Of a stretch of 29,369 bases of DNA, positions 14,595-25,532 are shown piece after piece (position 1 is the first letter of the stretch; each line of letters opens with the position of its first letter). A program made the translations under genes and the position numbers. Source of the DNA: an uncultured Agathobacter sp. (GTDB lineage Bacteria; Bacillota; Clostridia; Lachnospirales; Lachnospiraceae); NCBI GenBank assembly GCA_934365945.1, contig CAKRNE010000024.1, positions 1 through 29,369 of the forward strand. The letters are read 5' to 3'. The notes below the pieces were generated by a model. The model saw nothing but the letters and a program-made list of their open reading frames with translations. It ran no database searches and was not told the DNA's origin.

Positions 14595-14825
14595 ATGTCA
14601 TCAACATTATTAGTAGCAATCGGAGCTGGAATCGCAGTATTAACAGGAATCGGAGCCGGACTTGGAATCGGTAAGGCAACAAGCAGCGCAGTAGACGCAA
14701 TCGCAAGACAGCCTGAGGCTGAGAGCAAAATCTCTAAATCACTTCTTTTAGGATGTGCCCTTGCAGAGGCAACAGCTATTTACGGTTTCGTTATCGCATT
14801 ACTTATCATCCTCTTCCTTAAATAA
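14595..14825 (+). CDS. atpE: ATP synthase F0 subunit c
   Basis: A hairpin of two membrane helices (76 residues) joined by the polar loop ARQPEAE; about ten copies form the rotor ring. The ion-binding carboxylate is Glu58 in ALAEATAIYGF. Compared with the Na+-binding c subunit of Ilyobacter tartaricus, the position of Gln32 is Ile25 and that of Ser66 is Ala59, while the following Thr and Tyr are kept. Loss of these two ligands favours H+ over Na+ as the coupling ion. AAAAGGAG gives a strong ribosome site, fitting the high copy number needed. Confidence 0.95.
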   Translation: MSSTLLVAIGAGIAVLTGIGAGLGIGKATSSAVDAIARQPEAESKISKSLLLGCALAEATAIYGFVIALLIILFLK

Positions 14826-14880
14826 TCAGGCAGCGTAACTGACAGTTACAACCAGATGAAACAGAAAGGAAGGTAGAGCA

Positions 14881-15333
14881 ATGTTAAAAATTGATCCATG
14901 GAATATAATATGGACAGTAGTCAATCTGCTTTTCCTGTACTGGATATTTAAGAAATTCCTCTTTGACCGCGTGATGGGCGTGATCAATCAGAGAGATGAA
15001 ATGATTAAAAAGCAGTTCTCGGAAGCAAAGAAGAGTCAGGACGATGCAGAAAGCTTAAAGAGCGATTATCAGAAGAAGCTCGAGAGCGCAAAGACCGAGG
15101 CTGACCAGATAATCCTCGATGCCAGGGCAAGAGCCGAGGCAGAGCAGGAGAAGGCTCTTGAGAGAACCAGACAGGAAGCAGACAGTATGCTTGAAAAAGC
15201 AAAAGCGGACATTGCTAGCGAGCAGGATAAGGCAACAAAGGCCGCTGAGGCTGAAATTGCAAAACTTGCCATCTTAGCAGCGAGAAAGATTGTAAAGACA
15301 GGTGAAGCTAATGACACAGGCAGCAGTAAATAA
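14881..15333 (+). CDS. atpF: ATP synthase F0 subunit b
   Basis: A peripheral stalk subunit with one N-terminal membrane helix (IIWTVVNLLFLYWIFKKF) and then a long charged helix rich in Ala, Lys and Glu (residues ~35-140) that forms a dimeric coiled coil to the F1 head. It has 150 residues, slightly short of the usual 155-170. GAAAGGAAGG precedes the ATG. The 3' end overlaps the start of atpH by 23 bp. Confidence 0.93.
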   Translation: MLKIDPWNIIWTVVNLLFLYWIFKKFLFDRVMGVINQRDEMIKKQFSEAKKSQDDAESLKSDYQKKLESAKTEADQIILDARARAEAEQEKALERTRQEADSMLEKAKADIASEQDKATKAAEAEIAKLAILAARKIVKTGEANDTGSSK

Positions 15334-15829
15334 TGCAATAGTTTTGTACAGGCTGGCTGTAGAGCGTCGTGATGTGGAGGAAGCACAGAGAGTATACTTT
15401 GTGACAGAAAAGCTTGCACAGACGCTCGCAAATCCACTTATACCACTGACCAAAAAGTATGACATCATAGAAAAGGTATACGGATTTGAGAGTGAGCCAA
15501 AGCTTATCACAAGCTTCATAAAGGAAATGGTAAAGCTTGGATATGCCGCTGAAATGAATGAAATCTTTGAGGCATATTACAGATACTGGGATGAGAAAAA
15601 CCATATCCTAAGAGCTGAGCTTATCAGTGCACAGGCCGCAACCGACGAGGAAGCAAAGGACGCCAAGGCGCTGCTACAAAGCAAATATCCGGAATATGAA
15701 ATATCCCTTACACAGAAGGTGGACGAAACACTTTTAGGTGGATATGTGATTAAGACTCTTAATACAGAGTATGACAGAAGCTACGAAGGAAAGCTTCGTG
15801 AGCTTGAAAGAAAATTGACCAGGAGGTGA
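15311..15829 (+). CDS. atpH: ATP synthase F1 subunit delta
   Basis: Links the b stalk to the top of the F1 head. The 172 residues show the N-terminal six-helix domain ([18 protein letters not shown]) and the C-terminal [20 protein letters not shown] motif typical of the family. I chose ATG 15311 over GTG 15302, since [13 protein letters not shown] matches the normal beginning and AGGTG is correctly placed. The last two Arg codons (AGGAGG) serve as the ribosome site of atpA. Confidence 0.92.
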   Translation: MTQAAVNNAIVLYRLAVERRDVEEAQRVYFVTEKLAQTLANPLIPLTKKYDIIEKVYGFESEPKLITSFIKEMVKLGYAAEMNEIFEAYYRYWDEKNHILRAELISAQAATDEEAKDAKALLQSKYPEYEISLTQKVDETLLGGYVIKTLNTEYDRSYEGKLRELERKLTRR

Positions 15830-15834
15830 CCCCT

Positions 15835-17334
15835 GTGGGCGCAATCAGTGCAACAGACATAATCTCCATTATCCAGAGCGAGATAGAGAATTTCGACTTC
15901 GATACCGAGAGCCGTGAGACCGGCGAGGTAATCTACGTCGGTGACGGAATCGCCACAATATACGGCATCGACCATGCCATGTACGGTGAGATTGTAGTAT
16001 TCGATAATGGAGTAAAAGGAATGGTTCAGGATATCCGTCAGAATGAAATCGGAGTAATCCTTTTCGGAAGAGACCACGGAATCCATGAAGGAACCAAAGT
16101 AGTAAGAACAAAGAAAAAAGCCGGAATCCCTGTAGGTGAAGGCTTTATCGGCCGAATCATCAATGCCTTAGGTGAGCCTATTGATGGAAAGGGCGATATC
16201 AAAGAGGAAGATTACAGACCAATCGAGAATGAGGCACCGGGTATCGTGGACAGAAAGTCAGTAGATACACCGCTTGAGACAGGAATCCTCTCAATCGATT
16301 CAATGTTCCCAATCGGACGTGGACAGCGTGAGCTTATCATCGGTGACCGTCAGACAGGAAAGACATCAATTGCCACAGATACCATCATCAACCAGAAGGG
16401 CAAGGATGTTATCTGCATATATGTAGCAATTGGTCAGAAAGCATCTACAGTAGCAAAAATTGTGTCAACTCTGACAAAACACGGCGCAATGGACTACTCA
16501 ATCGTGCTTTCATCAACAGCCAGCGATCCTGCATCACTGCAGTATATCGCACCATACGCAGGAACAGCCATGGCAGAGCATTTCATGCATCAGGGCAAGG
16601 ATGTACTTATCGTATATGATGACCTTTCAAAGCATGCGGTAGCATACAGAGCACTTTCACTGCTGCTCGAGAGATCACCTGGACGTGAGGCATATCCGGG
16701 AGACGTATTCTATCTCCACTCAAGACTGCTCGAGAGATCAAGCCGTCTGAGCGATGAGCTGGGCGGAGGCTCAATCACAGCACTCCCAATCATCGAGACA
16801 CAGGCAGGAGACGTATCAGCATACATCCCTACCAACGTAATATCTATCACAGACGGACAGATATTCCTTGAGAGCAACCTCTTCAACGCAGGTATGAGAC
16901 CGGCCGTAAACGTAGGTCTTTCAGTATCCCGAGTTGGTGGAGCAGCCCAGACAAAGGCCATGAAGAAGGCATCAGGAAGCATCCGTATCGACCTGGCACA
17001 GTACAGGGAGATGGAGGTCTTCACACAGTTTGCATCAGACCTTGACGATGCCACAAAGGCACAGCTTGCACATGGAAAAGCACTTATGGAGCTTTTGAAG
17101 CAGCCGCTTTGCCACCCACTGTCACTGCATGAGCAGGTAATGACACTTATCATGGCAAACCACGGTGTGTTTGACACAATTGAGACAAAAGAGGTCAAGA
17201 AATATCAGAGCGATATCCTCTCATACATGGATCTTTCTTATCCGGAAATCGGACAGAAAATCGAAGAGAACAGAGCCATTGATGAAGAGCTCGTAAATAA
17301 AATCATGGATGCAGTAAAAGAGTATAAAGGGTAA
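15835..17334 (+). CDS. atpA: ATP synthase F1 subunit alpha
   Basis: The non-catalytic nucleotide-binding subunit of the F1 hexamer, 499 residues. Walker A GDRQTGKT is at 170-177, followed by [20 protein letters not shown] (Walker B region) and the signature segment around [14 protein letters not shown]. It starts at GTG 15835, not GTG 15826: AGGAGG at 15821-15826 is placed 8 bp before it, and the protein then begins at the normal [10 protein letters not shown] region. Confidence 0.97.
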   Translation: MGAISATDIISIIQSEIENFDFDTESRETGEVIYVGDGIATIYGIDHAMYGEIVVFDNGVKGMVQDIRQNEIGVILFGRDHGIHEGTKVVRTKKKAGIPVGEGFIGRIINALGEPIDGKGDIKEEDYRPIENEAPGIVDRKSVDTPLETGILSIDSMFPIGRGQRELIIGDRQTGKTSIATDTIINQKGKDVICIYVAIGQKASTVAKIVSTLTKHGAMDYSIVLSSTASDPASLQYIAPYAGTAMAEHFMHQGKDVLIVYDDLSKHAVAYRALSLLLERSPGREAYPGDVFYLHSRLLERSSRLSDELGGGSITALPIIETQAGDVSAYIPTNVISITDGQIFLESNLFNAGMRPAVNVGLSVSRVGGAAQTKAMKKASGSIRIDLAQYREMEVFTQFASDLDDATKAQLAHGKALMELLKQPLCHPLSLHEQVMTLIMANHGVFDTIETKEVKKYQSDILSYMDLSYPEIGQKIEENRAIDEELVNKIMDAVKEYKG

Positions 17335-17345
17335 CAGGTAGTATT

Positions 17346-19636
<2,291 letters not shown>

Positions 19637-19659
19637 AAGCATAAGGAAGGACAAATCGT

Positions 19660-20073
19660 ATGGCAACAAATACATTTTATCTAAAGGTAATAGCTGCTAA
19701 CAGAGTGTTTTACTCAGGAAGATGTCGTTCCATAATAGTCCCTGAGTTCGATGGCCAGAAGGAAATCCTCGCCCACCACGAGGATATGGTCATAGCCATC
19801 GATGAGGGTGAGATGAGATTTCAGCCGGAGGGCAGTGATAACTGGGAGTACGCGGTAGTGGGAATGGGCTTCGTAGAGATAGTCAACAACCGTGTGACAC
19901 TGCTTGTCGAGACAGCCGAGCGTCCGGAGGAAATCGATATAGCAAGAGCAAGAGAGGCAAAGGAGAGAGCAGAGGAGCAGCTTCGTCAGAAGCAGAGTAT
20001 CCAGGAGTACTATCACTCAAGAGCTTCGCTGGCTCGTGCCATGACACGACTGAAAGCAACTTCAGGAAAATAA
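19660..20073 (+). CDS. atpC: ATP synthase F1 subunit epsilon
   Basis: A regulatory rotor subunit that contacts gamma and the c ring and can inhibit ATP hydrolysis. It has 137 residues: an N-terminal beta sandwich (FYLKVIAANRVFYSGRCRSI, then HHEDMVIAIDEGEMRFQ) and a C-terminal helical hairpin (EIDIARAREAKERAEEQLRQ and the rest). It is the last gene of the operon and is followed by a strong terminator. Confidence 0.93.
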   Translation: MATNTFYLKVIAANRVFYSGRCRSIIVPEFDGQKEILAHHEDMVIAIDEGEMRFQPEGSDNWEYAVVGMGFVEIVNNRVTLLVETAERPEEIDIARAREAKERAEEQLRQKQSIQEYYHSRASLARAMTRLKATSGK

Positions 20074-20091
20074 TAAATGTTAACAAATTAC

Positions 20092-20120
20092 AAAAAAGAG
20101 GTCAAAAAGACCTCTTTTTT
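20092..20120 (+). terminator. Terminator of the ATP synthase operon
   Basis: AAAAAAGAGGTC (20092-20103) pairs with GACCTCTTTTTT (20109-20120) over a 5-nt loop. The A-rich left arm makes it active in both directions. Confidence 0.9.
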
Positions 20121-20121
20121 G

Positions 20122-20150
20122 TTTACTTTTCACATGAAATGAGTTACAAT
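20122..20150 (+). promoter_or_regulatory. Predicted promoter of the EAL-domain gene
   Basis: TTTACT (20122-20127), 17 bp, TACAAT (20145-20150). It begins two bases after the ATP synthase terminator. Confidence 0.6.
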
Positions 20151-20196
20151 GACATTATATAAGTTAGTAATATGGTCATAGAAGACAGGTGGGAAT

Positions 20197-22470
20197 ATGA
20201 GGATAATATACGGACTGACAGTGTTATTGGAAGCAATACTGATTGCATATTGCGCAAACGGTTCCTTTAAAAAACATGATAAGATTGGTAAAAGCGTGTG
20301 TATATATGAGTTGCTGGCATTTGCCTGCGCAATAGTCTTTTTCATTTTTACATTTGTGCCGGGGCACACTGTTACAGTGCTTGCGAAGGGACTCACTATG
20401 GCACTGTTTGACTGGATGCTCATTGCTCTTATGCTTTATACACAGTATTATACAGGTGCTGTAAAGAGCTTTAAGAGTGTGCAGGCTGCTTCCATGATAT
20501 TTGCGGTGCTGGACACATATATGCTTATAGAGAATACCTGGACGAATAAGATATTTGATATAGAATCAATAAAAGCCGAGCATATTAATGTGGTATTCAA
20601 TAATGACAGCCTGTGGTACAAGCTGCATTTTATGTTTACCTATGCATTTGCGATTATGATTATTTTCACATATCTGTTTATGTTTATCAAATCATCGCGC
20701 ATATACAGGAAGGCATACGGGGCTATAGCGGCAGTTATTATTATCGGCGTTTCGTTTGATATCGCTACTATAGGCTCGGACACCATATATGACCTCTCCA
20801 TGATTATATATGGTGTCATGTCTGTTCTTATATATTACCTGACCTACAGATACGTGCCGAATGAGCTCATAGAAAATATGCTGTCTCTTGTGGTCAGCGA
20901 TATGAACAATGGTATCATCTGCTATGACAAAAAGGGCAGGTGTATATATTACAATGATCTGGTGGAGGCTATTTATCACCATGGCGATAATATGTCTGAT
21001 TATGAGAGGAAATATAGCCGGTGGATTGAAAAGATAGGAGACGACAGAAGGGACAGTATGACCTTCCAGACGGATATTGAACTAAACGGTCAAAAGCACT
21101 ACTTTGAGATTGCCTACAAGCGCATATATGATGAGCGAAAACGCTTCATCTGTGATTATTTTGTATACAATGACCGAACACAGATGTATGAGTCATGGGA
21201 GCAGGAAAAGTACAAGGCCTCGCATGACAGCCTGACAGGTCTTTTGAACCGTGACCAGTTCTATGAGGATGTGCACGATATGGTGAACCGGCATCATGAC
21301 ACGACCTTTTATCTGATTTGCAGCAATATCAAGGATTTTAAATTCATTAACGAGATATTTGGTATGGAGAAGGGCAATCAGGTGCTTATAAAGCAGGCGA
21401 AGCTCATGGCATCAAATACATCTGAGAGGACTATTTGTGCAAGGCTTATGAATGACCGTTTTGCGCTGTGTATGCCGAGAGAAGAGTTTGATGAAAATAG
21501 AGTAGCCGATTCAATCAGAGAGCTGCAGCACGAGTTTAGCGGCAATTCCTTCCATCTGCATACGTACATGGGTGTGTATGAGATAAGAGACAGGGATGAG
21601 GCTGTCAGAATTATGGTAGACAAGGCAAATATAGCGGCAGATACCATAAAGAATGATTTTGACTGCTGTGTGGCATACTATGATGGGCATCTGCTTGAGA
21701 TATCAATAGAGCAGAGGCGGCTGCTCGGTGAATTTGAGCCGGCACTGCAAAAGGATGAGTTTGCCATGTATTTACAGCCACAGGTGAACTGTGACGGTGT
21801 TGCGAAGGGCGCAGAAGCGCTGGTACGCTGGGTTCATCCTTCGAGAGGCATCCTGACACCGTATGCTTTTATTGATATTTTAGAGAACGCAGGTCTCATT
21901 TACAAGCTCGACCTATATATATGGGAGAAGGCAGCGCAAAAGCTTGCAGAGTGGAAGGAAAAGGGCTACGGAAGCTATCATATATCTGTAAATATATCTA
22001 CAAAGGACTTTTACATTATAGATATATATGAGACCTTTACAGGGCTGATTAGTAAGTACGACATTCCGGCATCCAAGCTGCATCTGGAGATTACAGAGAC
22101 AACGCTGATGACCGATTTTGAGAAGAACATGAATATCATCCACAAGCTTCAGGACGCAGGCTTCAGGGTGGAGATTGATGATTTCGGAAGCGGTTACTCA
22201 TCACTAAATATGTTAAAGGACATCAGTGCCGATGTACTGAAAATCGATATGGGCTTCCTTCGTGAATCGGAGAACGAGGTCAAGGGACAGGATATCCTAG
22301 AGAGCATCATCACACTTGCAAGCAAGATAGGCATGGACGTCATCACAGAGGGTGTGGAGACGAAAAAGCAGCTTGATATGCTCACAATGATGGGCTGTCA
22401 TGAGTTCCAGGGATATTATTTCTCAAAACCGGTACCGGTATCGGAGTTTGAAGAAAAGTATCTGGTATAG
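20197..22470 (+). CDS. c-di-GMP phosphodiesterase: 7TM-PAS-degenerate GGDEF-EAL
   Basis: Predicted to cleave cyclic di-GMP. The first ~230 residues hold seven to eight membrane segments resembling the 7TM sensor module of histidine kinases. A PAS-like segment follows (MNNGIICYDKKGRCIYYND). The GGDEF domain keeps DSLTGLLNRDQF, but the active motif is replaced by MNDRF (418-422), so cyclase activity should be lost. The EAL domain has an intact E540-A-L motif (AEALVRW), SVNIS, LEITETTL, EIDDFGSGYSSL, KIDMGFL, EGVET and QGYYFSKP, the full set of metal and base residues. The degenerate GGDEF may act as a GTP sensor, as in some known proteins. It has its own promoter and terminator. Confidence 0.92.
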   Translation: MRIIYGLTVLLEAILIAYCANGSFKKHDKIGKSVCIYELLAFACAIVFFIFTFVPGHTVTVLAKGLTMALFDWMLIALMLYTQYYTGAVKSFKSVQAASMIFAVLDTYMLIENTWTNKIFDIESIKAEHINVVFNNDSLWYKLHFMFTYAFAIMIIFTYLFMFIKSSRIYRKAYGAIAAVIIIGVSFDIATIGSDTIYDLSMIIYGVMSVLIYYLTYRYVPNELIENMLSLVVSDMNNGIICYDKKGRCIYYNDLVEAIYHHGDNMSDYERKYSRWIEKIGDDRRDSMTFQTDIELNGQKHYFEIAYKRIYDERKRFICDYFVYNDRTQMYESWEQEKYKASHDSLTGLLNRDQFYEDVHDMVNRHHDTTFYLICSNIKDFKFINEIFGMEKGNQVLIKQAKLMASNTSERTICARLMNDRFALCMPREEFDENRVADSIRELQHEFSGNSFHLHTYMGVYEIRDRDEAVRIMVDKANIAADTIKNDFDCCVAYYDGHLLEISIEQRRLLGEFEPALQKDEFAMYLQPQVNCDGVAKGAEALVRWVHPSRGILTPYAFIDILENAGLIYKLDLYIWEKAAQKLAEWKEKGYGSYHISVNISTKDFYIIDIYETFTGLISKYDIPASKLHLEITETTLMTDFEKNMNIIHKLQDAGFRVEIDDFGSGYSSLNMLKDISADVLKIDMGFLRESENEVKGQDILESIITLASKIGMDVITEGVETKKQLDMLTMMGCHEFQGYYFSKPVPVSEFEEKYLV

Positions 22471-22522
22471 CTATCATGTATATTTATCATGTATATCTAT
22501 TATGTATATCCAATATATATTA
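22471..22522 (+). repeat. 13-bp tandem repeat after the EAL gene
   Basis: Three near-identical units, CTATCATGTATAT, TTATCATGTATAT and CTATTATGTATAT (22471-22509), plus a degenerate fourth. It starts at the base after the stop codon. Confidence 0.75.
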
Positions 22523-22558
22523 TAGGTATTGTGCAAAATTTAATACACTGTATATTTG

Positions 22559-22589
22559 GGGCGGGTATTGAAATATCCGCCCTTTTTTT
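22559..22589 (+). terminator. Terminator of the EAL gene
   Basis: GGGCGGGTAT (22559-22568) pairs with ATATCCGCCC (22573-22582, one G-T pair) over a 4-nt loop, then T7. Confidence 0.88.
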
Positions 22590-22596
22590 CTATAAT
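22568..22596 (+). promoter_or_regulatory. Predicted promoter of the yoaK-like gene, overlapping the terminator
   Basis: TTGAAA (22568-22573), 17 bp, TATAAT (22591-22596). The -35 lies in the loop of the preceding terminator hairpin. Confidence 0.6.
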
Positions 22597-22690
22597 TATA
22601 AACCGTGTGGATTGCTGTAAATATGTAATTGCTGTAGGTCACATAAGGGTGTGGCAGCAAACAGCGAATATGAGAAAAAGAGGCGAAAAA

Positions 22691-23362
22691 ATGACTGAAA
22701 AAGAAAAAATAAGGATTCAGACATCAGAGACCTTTTTGCTAAGTGCGATTCTGGCACTTTCCGGAGGCTTTCAGGATGCCTACACCTACAACGTGAGAAA
22801 CGAGGTATTCTCGAATGCGCAGACAGGAAACGTAGTGCTGATGAGCCAGCATCTGATGATGGGTGAATGGATGAAGGGACTATCGTATCTTTTCCCAATC
22901 CTCTCATTTGCACTCGGTGTGCTTGTGGCAGAGAGAATCGGGCACAGATATAAGAAGGCAAAGCGCATCCACTGGCGTCAGATAGTGGTGGTGATAGAGA
23001 TAATCATACTGTTTGTGGTGGGCTTCATACCACACAGGTACGACATGATAGCGACCATGCTTGTATCATTCAGCTGTTCTATGCAGGTGCAGTCCTTCAG
23101 AAAGGTAAACGGCTACGGCTACGCCAGCACCATGTGCATCGGCAACCTAAGAAGCGGCACAGAGAGCCTGTCAATATATCTGCGTGACAGAAATATCGGG
23201 GCACTGAAAAAGACCGCGCACTACTATGGAATCATTCTGATATTTGCAATAGGAGCAGGTATAGGTGGAGTGTGCTCACTGCACATAGGAATCCGCGCTA
23301 TATGGGCTTCAAGCGTGCTGCTTGCCATTGTATGTGCAATGATGGTCAGGGAACACAGATAA
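22691..23362 (+). CDS. YoaK/DUF1275-family membrane protein
   Basis: A protein of 223 residues with about six membrane segments. The pattern LLSAILALSGGFQDAYTY, then FSNAQTGNVVLMSQHLMMG, then FSCSMQVQSFRKVNGYGYAS, then CIGNLRSGTESL is characteristic of DUF1275 (YoaK). The function of this family is not established; a transport role is often suggested. I chose ATG 22691, with GAGGCG just before it, over earlier codons that would add a basic leader without family similarity. It may be in one transcript with the LrgA/LrgB pair 50 bp downstream. Confidence 0.88.
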   Translation: MTEKEKIRIQTSETFLLSAILALSGGFQDAYTYNVRNEVFSNAQTGNVVLMSQHLMMGEWMKGLSYLFPILSFALGVLVAERIGHRYKKAKRIHWRQIVVVIEIIILFVVGFIPHRYDMIATMLVSFSCSMQVQSFRKVNGYGYASTMCIGNLRSGTESLSIYLRDRNIGALKKTAHYYGIILIFAIGAGIGGVCSLHIGIRAIWASSVLLAIVCAMMVREHR

Positions 23363-23411
23363 ATAGTCACAAATAGTCACGAAAAATAATATAACGGAGA
23401 TACAATATAAA

Positions 23412-23789
23412 ATGAAATTATTAAAGCAATTTCTCATCATACTTGCGATTTCGTTTGTAGGTGAGATACTCAAATATTTACTGCCATTGCCTGTTCCGGC
23501 GAGCATATATGGCATGGTTATACTTTTCATAGGTCTGCTGACAGGCCTGATACCGCTTGATTCTGTAAGGAATGCAGGCAAATTCATGATAGAGATAATG
23601 CCTGTCATGTTTATCCCTGCGGGAGTGGGGCTCATGTCATCCTGGGGCAATCTTAAGCCTGTGCTCGTACCGGTGCTTGTAATCACGGTTGTGGCACTTC
23701 TTACTGTAATGATTGCTACAGGACATGTTTCACAGCTCGTAATCCGTATGCAGAAGCGCAAAAGGGCCGATGCAGGAGAAAATAAATAA
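23412..23789 (+). CDS. CidA/LrgA family membrane protein
   Basis: A small holin-like membrane protein (125 residues, four hydrophobic segments). LPLPVPASIYGMVILF and the MPVMFIPAGVGLM region are the conserved PxPxxxxGM and P-x-G stretches of the family. Relatives were first linked to control of murein hydrolases and cell lysis (LrgA/CidA of Staphylococcus) and later to pyruvate or glycolate transport (Bacillus PftA, plant PLGG1). It is followed 17 bp later by its usual partner, LrgB. No LytSR-type two-component genes are nearby. Confidence 0.92.
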   Translation: MKLLKQFLIILAISFVGEILKYLLPLPVPASIYGMVILFIGLLTGLIPLDSVRNAGKFMIEIMPVMFIPAGVGLMSSWGNLKPVLVPVLVITVVALLTVMIATGHVSQLVIRMQKRKRADAGENK

Positions 23790-23806
23790 GATAGAGGATA
23801 ATCATA

Positions 23807-24499
23807 ATGGATAATTTGTTTCAGACATCGCTTTTTGCCGGTGTCACGGTAAGTCTGGTTGCATATCTGATAGGTATGCTTTTAAAGAAAAAGTTTAAGC
23901 TTGCAATACTCAATCCGCTTCTCATCTCAATAGTGCTGACCATCATAGTGCTTGTTGTGGCAGATGTGGATTATGACACATACAATAAGGGCGCATCGTA
24001 CCTTAGCTGGTTTCTGACACCGGCCACGGTATGCCTTGCGATACCACTCTATGAGCAGTGGACCCTGCTCAAGAAAAATATAGCGGCGGTCGCGCTCGGA
24101 CTTACAGCAGGAGTCATAACAAGCCTTGTGACAGTGCTTGTGCTGTCAGTGCTTATGGGGCTTTCACACGAGGACTATGTCACACTGCTTCCAAAGTCCA
24201 TCACGACAGCCATCGGTATGGGCGTATCAGAGGAGCTCGGCGGATATGTGACCATCACTGTCGCAGTTATCGTCGTGACAGGTGTGCTTGGAAATATACT
24301 CGGAGAGTTTGTTTGCAAAATATTCAGAATCACTGAGCCTATATCGAAGGGACTGGCGCTTGGCGCTTCATCACATGCCATCGGAACAGCGAAGGCTATC
24401 GAGATGGGCGAGATAGAGGGTGCCATGAGCTCTCTTGCTATCGCGGTGGCAGGAATACTTACGGTGGTGTTTGCATCGGTGTTTGCAAACTTTTATTGA
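23807..24499 (+). CDS. LrgB family membrane protein
   Basis: A 230-residue protein with six or more membrane segments and the family hallmarks TPATVCLAIPLYEQ, LLPKSITTAIGMGVSEELGG and GASSHAIGTAKAIEMGEIEGAMSSLAI. With LrgA it forms a transporter or lysis-control complex; in Bacillus the PftAB pair moves pyruvate. AGAGGA precedes the ATG. The GC-rich element at 24505 begins right after its stop. Confidence 0.93.
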   Translation: MDNLFQTSLFAGVTVSLVAYLIGMLLKKKFKLAILNPLLISIVLTIIVLVVADVDYDTYNKGASYLSWFLTPATVCLAIPLYEQWTLLKKNIAAVALGLTAGVITSLVTVLVLSVLMGLSHEDYVTLLPKSITTAIGMGVSEELGGYVTITVAVIVVTGVLGNILGEFVCKIFRITEPISKGLALGASSHAIGTAKAIEMGEIEGAMSSLAIAVAGILTVVFASVFANFY

Positions 24500-24504
24500 T
24501 TTGT

Positions 24505-24790
24505 CTGAGTGTGTGGTGCAAATGACGGAAGCGCGAGGCTGTGCATATCTGCCTTCGCTTCCTACTACGCGGCTAAGGGCTTGTAGGAATTGTGATACAG
24601 GCTGTGACAGGTAGGACGCAACCGACTTTTACGCGCCGTCCATGGCGCGGTAACGTCTCGCCCGTGCTTCCGTGCACGGCCGTTGCTGGATTGCAAACAC
24701 AATTCCAACAATTCCTATGCCGCTTCGTACAAGCTCAGGCAGATATGCACAGCCTCGCGCTTCCTGCGCGTTGGCTTTCTCCACCATAAG
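24505..24790 (-). repeat. GC-rich long-hairpin element, copy B
   Basis: Perfect 28-bp inverted arms (24527-24554 and 24737-24764), with looser pairing continuing inward (TAGGAATTGT at 24584-24593 against ACAATTCCTA at 24709-24718). Read on the minus strand, it contains a core with GCCATGGACGGCG (24652 down to 24630) that matches copy A (13221-13243) at 19 of 23 bases. Before the core is a hairpin, CCGTGC/GCACGG, in the place where copy A has GCCCCGGC/GCCGGGGC. No credible gene lies in it. Ends are approximate. Confidence 0.75.
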
Positions 24791-24887
24791 AAAAGTTCAT
24801 TAAATAGTTATAGATGTAGACAATTGGTAAGAGTATATGTATGGTTCAAGTCATATTAGTATTCTACAATCGTTGGAAAGGAATATT

Positions 24888-25475
24888 ATGATAATTACTA
24901 TAGCAAGAAAGTGCGGTTGCGATGCAGACAGTATCGGTAGAGCAGTCGCTGAGAAATATCATTTACAATTCATGGACAGAGAGGCTATTGCGGCCGGTGC
25001 CAAAGAGGCAGGCTGCTATGATGAGTATGAGGAGTTTTACAGTGAGAGACCGGTTAATTCCCTGCTTTACTCTATTGTGATGGAGACGGAGGAGGATAAT
25101 GTGCTGCATGATACTCCGGCGAGGGCTCTTACATTTATAGACAGGCTGTCGCTTGAGGACGGCTGTGAGGGATATGTGATTCAGGGACGCTGTGCAAACT
25201 TTGCCTTTCAGGGAAGAGATGATGTTGTCTCAGTTTTCCTGACAGCGAATGATGCCTTCTGCGTTGATACTGTGGCTGATACACATGGAGTCTCAGCGAG
25301 AAAGGCAAGGGCTGTTGTGCGTGAGACAAATGACCGCAGAAAGACCTATCACAAATACTATACCGGACAGGAGTGGGGACAGGCAGAAAACTATGACCTG
25401 TGTCTGAATGTGGCAAAGCTCGGTGTAGATGGTGTGATTGCGATGATTGACAGCTTCATACAAAATAGAAAATAG
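24888..25475 (+). CDS. Cytidylate kinase-like family protein
   Basis: A P-loop protein of 195 residues of the cytidylate-kinase-like family (Pfam CK-like 2). The start ITIARKCGCDADSIGRAVAEKYHLQFMDREAI follows the family pattern I(S/A)R..GS....G..LAE.LG..F.D.E.I. The Gly-rich loop is less regular than in true cmk, with Cys-Asp-Ala-Asp in place of Gly-Ser-Gly-Gly. Later parts YVIQGRCANFAF and VSARKARAVVRETNDRRKTYHKYYTGQEWG also fit. It is not the housekeeping cmk; the substrate is unknown. I chose ATG 24888 because GGAAAGGA lies 6 bp before it. A strong terminator follows. Confidence 0.85.
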   Translation: MIITIARKCGCDADSIGRAVAEKYHLQFMDREAIAAGAKEAGCYDEYEEFYSERPVNSLLYSIVMETEEDNVLHDTPARALTFIDRLSLEDGCEGYVIQGRCANFAFQGRDDVVSVFLTANDAFCVDTVADTHGVSARKARAVVRETNDRRKTYHKYYTGQEWGQAENYDLCLNVAKLGVDGVIAMIDSFIQNRK

Positions 25476-25487
25476 AAGTGTATATAC

Positions 25488-25524
25488 AAAAGCCGAATCC
25501 GTGGGAGTGTGGATTCGGCTTTTT
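25488..25524. terminator. Bidirectional terminator between the kinase-like gene and the AAA gene
   Basis: Perfect 13-bp arms AAAAGCCGAATCC (25488-25500) and GGATTCGGCTTTT (25511-25523) with a 10-nt loop. A and T flanks let it serve both converging genes. Confidence 0.9.
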
Positions 25525-25532
25525 GAGTTATG

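Noticed and set aside
22556..22690. Longer start for the YoaK-like protein
   Set aside because: The upstream extension crosses a terminator and promoter and lacks family similarity; ATG 22691 has a ribosome site.
24592..24789. 65-residue plus-strand ORF in the second GC-rich element
   Set aside because: Same reason: it crosses the hairpin arm, has no ribosome site and no protein-like pattern.
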